Shown here: positions 42,085 to 50,077 of the stretch, one piece after another
Numbering within the stretch: the first letter of the stretch is position 1
How the letters are laid out: each line of letters begins with the position of its first letter
From: a bacterium HR10
GTDB taxonomy: Bacteria > Acidobacteriota > Blastocatellia > HR10
Length of the DNA: 50,077 nucleotides
Direction of reading: 5' to 3'
Assembly: GCA_002923315.1 (NCBI GenBank)
Contig: BEHM01000025.1
Span: 1-50,077 of the forward strand
Made by a program: the position numbers and the translations under genes
The notes under the pieces: generated by a model
The model's input: only the letters and a program-made list of their open reading frames with translations
The model's database searches: none
Told to the model about the DNA's origin: nothing

Positions 42085-43872
42085 ATGAGAGCGCCGCAGC
42101 GTCTGACGCGCAGGTGGTATCGGCTGGAGTTGAAGGCCGCTCGGCTGCTTGATGCCCTCGGGCTGGCGGAAAATCAAAAGACGCTGGCGTTGACGCTCCT
42201 CATTGGAGCCGTTTGTGGATGGGCGGCTGTGGCTTTTCATCTGGCCCTCGATGTGGCCGAGCGTCAGCTCATCGGTCGGGCGATGGGGTGGTCGTTGGGA
42301 AGTCGCGTCCTCGGACTCTTGCTGATACCGACGGCGGGGGGACTTCTGGCGGGCGCGTTGTTGCGGTTCGTCGAGGAGGCGCGAGGGAGCGGCATCCCCC
42401 AGGTGAAGGCCGCCTACCATCTCAACTACGGTCGCATCCCTTTCAAAGTGGTCCTGGCCAAGATGGGGCTGGGCACACTGTGCATCGGATCCGGATTGAG
42501 TCTGGGGCGAGAAGGACCGACGGTACAGATTTGCGCCGGTATCGCCTCGCTCTTTGGACGGCTGGCGGCGGTATCACGTCGCACGTTGATGAGCCTGGTT
42601 CCGGTCGGATCGGCGGCCGGACTGGCCGCCGCCTTCAATACGCCCATTGCGGCTGTGACGTTCACCCTGGAAGAGATCGTGGGCGACTTGAGTCATCGGT
42701 CCATTGGGGCCATTGTCGTCGCCTCGGTGATTGCAGCGGTCATCGAGCACTGGATCCTCGGCTCGCAATCCTTGTTCTCTGTTCCTCCCTACGCGTTCAA
42801 TGGAGCGCGTGAACTTCCGTTTTACGCCATGTTGGGGGCGCTCGCAGCGGGCCTGTCGGTCCTTTTCACGACGAGTCTGCTGCGGCTACGGCAGTGGTTT
42901 CTCCGGTGGGACATTCCTCGCTGGGTGAAGCCCGGAGTGGGTGGATGTGTCGTCGGCCTCATCGGCCTTGTCGCGCTGGAAGCCTGGGGCGCTCGGGGCG
43001 TCTTCGGCATCGGATACGACACGCTCTCGCGGGCTCTGCGCGGAGAGATCGCTTTCAAGCTCGCGCTCGTGCTTTTGGTCGCCAAGCTGGTGGCGACGGT
43101 GGTGTCCTACAGCTCTGGCGCAGCCGGAGGGATCTTCGCGCCCATCTTGTTCATCGGGGGCATGTTGGGAAGCCTGGTGGGGACGCTGGCAGCGTATGTG
43201 CTCCACACGGATGTGACGCGCGCGGCGGGCGCGTTCGCTCTGGTCGGTATGGGGGCCGTGTTTGCGGGTGCCGTTCGCGCGCCCATCACCTCCGTCCTCA
43301 TCATCTTCGAGATGACCAACACCTACAGCATCATTCTGCCGCTGATGATCGCCAATGCTATCAGCTACAGCATCGCCAGCCGACTCTCACCCACGCCGGT
43401 GTACGAAGCCCTGTTGCTGCAGGATGGTGTTCATCTCCCCCATCGAGCGCCGCCACATGTGCTCGGTCGGATGACGGTGGCCTCGGCCATGACGCGCGAC
43501 GTCGTGACACTGCCCGATGCGCTCACGGTCGAGGCAGCCTACGAACGCGCCTTGCACTATGGGCATCATGCCTATCCCGTGGTGGATATGCAGAATCGGC
43601 TTGTGGGGATCATCACGGTCAACGATTTGCGTCGGGAGGTTGGGCGGGGAAATGGGGGCAAGCTTCTCGGCGAGGTGGCGGTGAAGCGAGTTGTGCATAC
43701 GCATCCTGATCACACGCTGGAACATGCGCTCTTGAAACTCGGTCGGTGGGACATCTCTCAGCTGCCTGTTGTCAGCCGGTTGGATGATCGTCGTATTGTG
43801 GGCATCCTCACGCTTGGGGACATCGCGCGAGCGCGCGCTCGATGGGCCGAAGAGCAGAGTCCTGGTGACTGA
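42085..43872 (+). CDS. ClC-family chloride channel or H+/Cl- antiporter with CBS pair
   Basis: A 595-residue membrane protein. The selectivity motifs are GSGIPQVK, GREGPTVQ (the Glu is the gating glutamate) and GGIFAPILFIGG. About a dozen hydrophobic segments are followed by two CBS domains at the C-terminus (MTRDVVTLPDALTVEAAYERA; VVHTHPDHTLEHALLKL), which may bind adenine nucleotides. The gating Glu permits either channel or antiporter function. I start at ATG 42085, 32 residues before the first helix; the frame is open back to 41974. A clear ribosome site is lacking, so TTG 42058 or GTG 42064 remain possible. Confidence 0.9.
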   Translation: MRAPQRLTRRWYRLELKAARLLDALGLAENQKTLALTLLIGAVCGWAAVAFHLALDVAERQLIGRAMGWSLGSRVLGLLLIPTAGGLLAGALLRFVEEARGSGIPQVKAAYHLNYGRIPFKVVLAKMGLGTLCIGSGLSLGREGPTVQICAGIASLFGRLAAVSRRTLMSLVPVGSAAGLAAAFNTPIAAVTFTLEEIVGDLSHRSIGAIVVASVIAAVIEHWILGSQSLFSVPPYAFNGARELPFYAMLGALAAGLSVLFTTSLLRLRQWFLRWDIPRWVKPGVGGCVVGLIGLVALEAWGARGVFGIGYDTLSRALRGEIAFKLALVLLVAKLVATVVSYSSGAAGGIFAPILFIGGMLGSLVGTLAAYVLHTDVTRAAGAFALVGMGAVFAGAVRAPITSVLIIFEMTNTYSIILPLMIANAISYSIASRLSPTPVYEALLLQDGVHLPHRAPPHVLGRMTVASAMTRDVVTLPDALTVEAAYERALHYGHHAYPVVDMQNRLVGIITVNDLRREVGRGNGGKLLGEVAVKRVVHTHPDHTLEHALLKLGRWDISQLPVVSRLDDRRIVGILTLGDIARARARWAEEQSPGD

Positions 43873-43973
43873 GCGACGCGAGGGGAGGTGGTTCCGGTCT
43901 TCTCTTGTTCATTGAGCTCACCCCCGCGCGTACGATTGGTCAGCGTTCGATGGGAGAGGGAGGCGCATTGAGT

Positions 43974-44010
43974 CCGATAAGAGATATTCTGATACAAGGC
44001 ACTCTATCGG
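43974..44010. repeat. Inverted repeat in the ClC/ahcY convergent gap
   Basis: CCGATAAGAG (43974-43983) pairs with CTCTATCGG (44002-44010) with one bulged A. It sits in the 260-nt gap between two convergent genes and has no T-run on either side. It could be a Rho-dependent or weak bidirectional terminator. Nothing else was recognised in that gap. Confidence 0.35.
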
Positions 44011-44132
44011 CGTGACCTCATACCGAGATCCGAGGGAGCCTGGCGGTCGCGCTCAAGGCGAAGGTAGCGAGAAATGGATAAGAACCCTCCACATCTTGAT
44101 GCCAGATGCGCGAATCTCGGATGAGAAGCCGC

Positions 44133-46549
<2,417 letters not shown>

Positions 46550-46586
46550 GCTCGCCCCTCCTGCTTCTTGAACTCATGAGCGCGTG

Positions 46587-46616
46587 ACTGTATCACACCC
46601 ACAATCGGCGTGTCAA
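46587..46616 (-). promoter_or_regulatory. Promoter for metK-ahcY
   Basis: TTGACA (46616-46611), an 18-bp spacer that ends in TGA, and TACAGT (46592-46587) on the minus strand. It combines a perfect -35 with an extended -10 and leaves a leader of about 30 nt. No SAM riboswitch could fit in this space. Confidence 0.7.
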
Positions 46617-46617
46617 G

Positions 46618-46641
46618 AAAACGCTCCCGGCGCCCTGCCGG
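46618..46641 (-). terminator. Weak intrinsic terminator after xerD
   Basis: A 5-bp GC stem (CCGGC at 46627-46631, GCCGG at 46637-46641) with a 5-nt loop is followed, after five nucleotides, by TTTT (46621-46618) on the minus strand. It lies right after the xerD stop and directly before the metK promoter. The stem is short. Confidence 0.4.
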
Positions 46642-46645
46642 TGAT

Positions 46646-47530
46646 TCACGCTCGAGGATGGCAGCGATCGTAAATCTGACGAAGGCGCTCGTTGGTGACA
46701 TAGGTGTACACCTGAGTCGTACTGAGATCGGCATGTCCGAGCATCATCTGAACGGATCGCAGATCAGCTCCATGCTCCAGCAGATGTGTGGCGAACGTAT
46801 GGCGCAGCATATGGGGCATGACGCGCCCCAGTCCGGCTGCGCGTCCGTATCGCGCGACGATCTTCCAAAGCGCTTGACGCGTCAGCGCATGCCCTCGCGG
46901 CGAGATGAAGAGCCACGCCGAAGTCTTCTGCCCCAGCCACCGCTGTCGCACCGGAAGATACCTCATGATCCACTCGATCGCCGAGCGCCCCACCGGAACC
47001 AACCGCTCTTTGTTCCCTTTCCCCAAACAGATCACGATCCCTTGATCCACATCCACATCCGTGAGCTTCAAGGCGATCAGCTCCGAAGCCCTCAATCCGG
47101 TCGCATACAGGACCTCGAGAATCGCACGATCGCGAATCCCAATATCCCGAGTTACATCAGGTTGTTCAAGTAAAAGCTTAATCTCCTCGACCGTGAGGAA
47201 CTTCGGGAGTGTCTGCCAAGCCCTTGGAGTCTCAAGACCTGCCGTCGGATCGGTCTTCAAGACACCGTCGAGGATCAAGAACTTGAAGAAATTTCTCAAC
47301 GTCGTCATGCTCCGCGCGATGCTCTTCACATCATACCCTCGTTCCTTCAGCTCCTTGAGGAAGGCCCGAACATCCTCCCGCGAGAGGCTCGGCAGATCCT
47401 TCCCCCTCTCCCTCTTCGCCCAGGCAGCGGCCTGCTCCAGGTCACGGCGATAGGCCTCGATCGTATTGGCCGAGAGCCCTCGCTCAACCCTCAGCGAGAT
47501 GAGGAATGCTCTCACCAGATCGCGCGACAT
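46646..47530 (-). CDS. xerD: Tyrosine recombinase XerD (XerC/D family)
   Basis: A 294-residue site-specific recombinase that should resolve chromosome dimers at dif. The SAM-like core-binding domain ([23 protein letters not shown]) precedes the catalytic domain, with Arg in ATGLRASEL, Lys in [23 protein letters not shown] (His-x2-Arg), [14 protein letters not shown] (His and the Tyr nucleophile). Length and ending suit XerD more than XerC. GGAGGA lies 6 nt before the ATG. It is divergent from lpxD. No mobile element surrounds it, so a housekeeping role is likely. Confidence 0.92.
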   Translation of the reverse strand: MSRDLVRAFLISLRVERGLSANTIEAYRRDLEQAAAWAKRERGKDLPSLSREDVRAFLKELKERGYDVKSIARSMTTLRNFFKFLILDGVLKTDPTAGLETPRAWQTLPKFLTVEEIKLLLEQPDVTRDIGIRDRAILEVLYATGLRASELIALKLTDVDVDQGIVICLGKGNKERLVPVGRSAIEWIMRYLPVRQRWLGQKTSAWLFISPRGHALTRQALWKIVARYGRAAGLGRVMPHMLRHTFATHLLEHGADLRSVQMMLGHADLSTTQVYTYVTNERLRQIYDRCHPRA

Positions 47531-47545
47531 CGTCCGTCCTCCGCC

Positions 47546-47575
47546 TTGACTCTCTCGCCGCGGTCCCCGTAGATT
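47546..47575 (+). promoter_or_regulatory. Possible promoter for lpxD
   Basis: TTGACT (47546-47551), an 18-bp spacer and TAGATT (47570-47575), in the xerD/lpxD divergent region. The leader would be about 35 nt. A TTGACT also faces the other way at 47614-47609, with a poor TATTTA -10, and may serve xerD. Confidence 0.45.
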
Positions 47576-47616
47576 TACTCACCTTAAATAGCCCATATCG
47601 AGGGGTCGAGTCAATC

Positions 47617-48654
47617 ATGAGACTCTCGGACATCGCTCGATATATCGGCGCACGGCTCGATGGCGAAGATCTCGAAATCACAGGGATCGCTCCGATCGCC
47701 GAAGCCCAACCCGGAGAGCTGACCTTCATCGCCAACCCCAAATACGCGCCCCTGATCAAAACCACCCGCGCCTCGGCCGTGATCGTCGCCGAGGACTTCG
47801 CCCCCGCGCCGATCGCACTTCTGCGAACGCCCAACCCCTATTTCGCCTTCGCGAAAGCTCTGGAGCTGTTCCACCGTCCTCTTCATCCGGAGCCTGGAAT
47901 CCACCCGACGGCTCTGGTGCACCCGACCGCCAAGCTCGGCACCAACGTCGCCATCGGGGCGTACACGGTCATCGCCGCCGGATGCGAGATCGGTGACCAT
48001 GTCGTCATCTACCCACACTGTATGATCTACCCGAACGTCCGCATCGGCGCGCACACGACCATCCACTCCCACGTGACCATTCGCGAGAACACGCAGATCG
48101 GCGCCCACGTCATCATCCACAATGGAGCGCGCATCGGTACCGATGGCTTCGGATACGCGCGCGATCCCGAGGGCCGATGGTATAAGATCCCTCAGACGGG
48201 ACGGGTGATCATCCGAGACCGAGTCGAGATCGGCGCCAATACGACCATCGACCGCGCAGCTATCGGCGAGACGATCATCGCCGATCAGGTGAAAATTGAT
48301 AACCTGGTGCAAATCGGCCACGGGTGCAAGGTGGGCGAGAACTCGCTCTTGTGCGCTCAGGTCGGACTGGCCGGAAGCACCGAGGTCGGGCGCAACGTCA
48401 TGCTCGCCGGTCAAGTGGGAGCCGCCGGTCATCTCCGCATCGGCGACAATGTGATCGCCACGGCTCAAACCGGCATCCCCTCCTCGGTCGAACCCAATCG
48501 CATCATCTCGGGCTATCCGGCCATGGAGAACGCGCTCTGGCGGCGCGCCTCGGTCCTGTTCGCCCGCTTGCCGGAGATGTACCGCCTCTTGCGCGAGATG
48601 AAGGGACGGCTGGAGCGTCTCGAACGACTTCATGCGCAGGCGAATTCGGAGTGA
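47617..48654 (+). CDS. lpxD: UDP-3-O-(3-hydroxyacyl)glucosamine N-acyltransferase
   Basis: A 345-residue enzyme of lipid A synthesis. The N-terminal uridine-binding domain ([23 protein letters not shown]) precedes a long left-handed beta-helix of hexapeptide repeats ([22 protein letters not shown] and on) with the catalytic His in [10 protein letters not shown]. The final helix is [17 protein letters not shown]. This is direct evidence for an outer membrane with lipid A. The ATG at 47617 has only a distant GAGGGG; the frame is open back to 47506 but overlaps the xerD start. The next gene begins 3 nt after the stop. Confidence 0.95.
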   Translation: MRLSDIARYIGARLDGEDLEITGIAPIAEAQPGELTFIANPKYAPLIKTTRASAVIVAEDFAPAPIALLRTPNPYFAFAKALELFHRPLHPEPGIHPTALVHPTAKLGTNVAIGAYTVIAAGCEIGDHVVIYPHCMIYPNVRIGAHTTIHSHVTIRENTQIGAHVIIHNGARIGTDGFGYARDPEGRWYKIPQTGRVIIRDRVEIGANTTIDRAAIGETIIADQVKIDNLVQIGHGCKVGENSLLCAQVGLAGSTEVGRNVMLAGQVGAAGHLRIGDNVIATAQTGIPSSVEPNRIISGYPAMENALWRRASVLFARLPEMYRLLREMKGRLERLERLHAQANSE

Positions 48655-48657
48655 GCC

Positions 48658-49203
48658 ATGACGCTGAAGATCGAGAGCCGAACGACCGTGCGTCTGAACC
48701 TCCAGAAGCTCACCGAGCACATCCACTCCGTTCTGGAGACGATCCCTCGCGAGCATCTGCGCGGAGTGAGCAAGCTCGTTCTGGTGGACTACGTCACGGA
48801 TTCGCGTCTGGACCCGCAGACCCGCCGCGAACTCCCCGGACTCTATCATCCGCGGATGCCCGGTTCCCCACACGCCTGGCTGGAGATCGCATTGAAGCCC
48901 CTCACTCCCGAAGGATCGTTCTGGAAGCGCCTCTCGGCCCGCCTGGCTCTCAAGGCCAATGTGACGGCCACGCTGCTGTCGCTCATCGCTCAGCACTATT
49001 ATCTGACGCTCTCGCACGGTGTGCGGAAGGGCCAATACGAACAGGCCATCCGAAGCTACGTGGATCGACAGCTTTCGATCTACGCCCGAACGCGCAAGGG
49101 ATGGCGAGCGCGACTCATCCGTCCCTTCCTCCCCTGGCTTGAGAAGCTCGCCCGCTGGTTGCAGAAGAAATACCATCAGCAGGCGCGCCAAAGACGCGCC
49201 TGA
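48658..49203 (+). CDS. Uncharacterised protein, possibly a degenerate zincin-like fold
   Basis: A 181-residue basic protein without a signal peptide or known domain. It starts 3 nt after the lpxD stop, so it shares the lpxD transcript. The middle part, GVSKLVLVDYVTD, PHAWLEIALKP, then NVTATLLSLIAQHYYLTLSHGVRKGQYEQAIRSYV, has the rhythm of a small metallopeptidase core in which HExxH has been lost (AQHYYLTLSH). That likeness is only impressionistic. The C-terminus (RLIRPFLPWLEKLARWLQKKYHQQARQRR) is an amphipathic, basic helix that could contact membrane or nucleic acid. Confidence 0.7.
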   Translation: MTLKIESRTTVRLNLQKLTEHIHSVLETIPREHLRGVSKLVLVDYVTDSRLDPQTRRELPGLYHPRMPGSPHAWLEIALKPLTPEGSFWKRLSARLALKANVTATLLSLIAQHYYLTLSHGVRKGQYEQAIRSYVDRQLSIYARTRKGWRARLIRPFLPWLEKLARWLQKKYHQQARQRRA

Positions 49204-49206
49204 CGC

Positions 49207-50019
49207 TCAGACGGCCCGCTCGATCTCATCGGCCACCCGGCGCAGACACTCGGCCACCTCCCCGGGACTCACCTCCGCCTTCTTGAACCGCACCTCCAGG
49301 CGGAATTCGGCCGCGCGATAGCGATAGACGAAGGGGCGAGGCCGCTTCTGCGCCACCTGCTTCTGGCGCCGAACATCATCTCGCCGCAGCCCCTCGCGAC
49401 GGATGCGCTCAACGAGCGCTCGCATCTGCTCGACATCCTTCAATCGAGCGATCTGCAGGAGCACGGACTTCGACTGAATGTCGGCGCGCCGACAGAGCTC
49501 CTTGATCTCCTCCGGCATCTCGGCCAGCGCCAACGTCTCGGTCACCGACGATCGCGACTTCCCGATCTTGCGCGCGATCTCCTCATGCGTGTAGCCGAAC
49601 CGCTCGACCAGCATCTTGAACCCCTGCGCCTCCTCAAACGGCGTCAGGTCCTTGCGCTGCAAATTCTCGATCAGGTTGATCTCGGCCACCGCCTGATCGT
49701 CCACGTCCATCTCAATGCACGGCACCTCGCGCAAACCGACGATCAACGCCGCTCGATACCGCCGCTCGCCGCTGATGATCATGAACCGCCCATCCCCCTT
49801 CGGACGCACAAGGAGCGGCTCCAGAATCCCCTTCTCCCGAATCGAGGCCACCAGATCCGAGAGATCCCCGATCTCCACCCGAGGCTGCTCCAGATTCAGA
49901 TCGAGCCGATCAATGGGGATCATCCGTCCGATCGGAGCCCCTGTGCGCGAGGCCAACTGCTCGACAAAGTGCAGATCATGCCGCAATCGGAGATTCGCCG
50001 GAAGTCCTCGCTTAGACAC
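49207..50019 (-). CDS. parB: ParB/Spo0J-family partition protein
   Basis: A 270-residue DNA-binding CTPase-type protein. [20 protein letters not shown] opens the ParB domain, [14 protein letters not shown] has the GERRYRA motif, [19 protein letters not shown] is typical, and [23 protein letters not shown] is the helix-turn-helix. The C-terminal part is basic and less conserved. The GTG start overlaps the parA stop by 8 nt. It converges with the 48658 gene (3-nt gap). It may be the chromosomal ParB; no parS-like sequence was noticed in the window. Confidence 0.92.
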   Translation of the reverse strand: MSKRGLPANLRLRHDLHFVEQLASRTGAPIGRMIPIDRLDLNLEQPRVEIGDLSDLVASIREKGILEPLLVRPKGDGRFMIISGERRYRAALIVGLREVPCIEMDVDDQAVAEINLIENLQRKDLTPFEEAQGFKMLVERFGYTHEEIARKIGKSRSSVTETLALAEMPEEIKELCRRADIQSKSVLLQIARLKDVEQMRALVERIRREGLRRDDVRRQKQVAQKRPRPFVYRYRAAEFRLEVRFKKAEVSPGEVAECLRRVADEIERAV

Positions 50020-50077
50020 GCTCGATCACCTCCTCGCAGAGTCGTTCGTACTCCAGCGCCGCCGTCGACTGGGGCGC
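50012..50077 (-). CDS. parA: Partial ParA-type ATPase, last 21 codons
   Basis: The frame enters from the right edge and ends with TAA at 50012-50014: [21 protein letters not shown]. The helix resembles the C-terminal end of chromosomal ParA/Soj (A..YExLxxEV), and the overlap with parB is the usual arrangement. Nothing of the ATPase site is in the window, so the name rests on the ending and on context. Confidence 0.65.
   Translation of the reverse strand, partial: APQSTAALEYERLCEEVIERV

Noticed and set aside
46550-46645. SAM riboswitch before metK
   Set aside because: The space between promoter and start codon is only about 30 nt, too short for any SAM riboswitch class.
46646-47530. XerD-like gene as a mobile-element integrase
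   Set aside because: Its length, motifs and housekeeping neighbours fit XerD. No attachment repeats or cargo genes are seen beside it, and it lies about 29 kb from the PIN cassette.

Overview
The window is GC-rich, densely packed chromosomal DNA from a diderm bacterium, most probably a member of the Acidobacteriota. The best taxonomic clue is the secreted VWA protein at 9930-10898, which has the layout of the 'acidobacterial VWFA-related' family. lpxD shows a lipid A outer membrane, and the paired S9 peptidases, lysine-rich H1-like protein and MoxR/DUF58/BatA/DUF4159 cluster fit that phylum. There is no rRNA, CRISPR array, transposase or prophage. The one RNA gene is tRNA-His(GTG). Taxonomy is inferred from gene content only.

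Layout. 1-5770 (minus): the start of an unknown gene, then an apparent three-gene unit (D-threonine aldolase-like PLP enzyme, S9C peptidase, S9A prolyl oligopeptidase) with a good sigma70-type promoter at one end and an intrinsic terminator at the other. 5813-8056: a secreted metallo-beta-lactamase-fold protein, tRNA-His, a HEPN/MNT toxin-antitoxin pair and an H1-like protein. 8138-12219 (minus): purH, then the unit HU, site-2 protease, VWA protein, whose HU promoter matches the sigma70 consensus at every position. 12257-17159 (minus): ydcH-like gene, psd, pssA, subtilase and a small exported protein, with psd/pssA and pssA/subtilase joined by ATGA overlaps (phosphatidylserine and phosphatidylethanolamine synthesis). 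17179-19360 (minus): tsaB and rimI, followed by a PIN-domain toxin-antitoxin cassette bracketed by two copies of the last 45 bp of rimI. 19386-24298 (plus): mutS, fur, guaA. 24306-25181 (minus): tyrA-like dehydrogenase.

25273-40010 (plus) is an eight-gene, roughly 14.6-kb co-directional array. In order it encodes a membrane VWA plus amidotransferase-like protein, a secreted caspase-like protein with Ser in the expected Cys position and an EF-hand loop, a TPR protein with a gluzincin protease site, a DUF4159 protein, a MoxR ATPase, a DUF58 protein, a BatA-type VWA protein and a 1,192-residue membrane-anchored coiled-coil protein. Four of the seven junctions overlap. This is the best candidate for an uncharacterised system: a AAA+/VWA machine linked to two protease-fold exported proteins.

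40109-50077: a SpoIID/LytB-domain protein with relatively AT-rich codons in its first half, a ClC transporter with CBS domains, the ahcY-metK methyl-cycle pair, xerD, lpxD with an unknown partner, and the parB/parA boundary. The toxin-antitoxin cassette in the rimI duplication and the MoxR/VWA/protease array deserve most attention.
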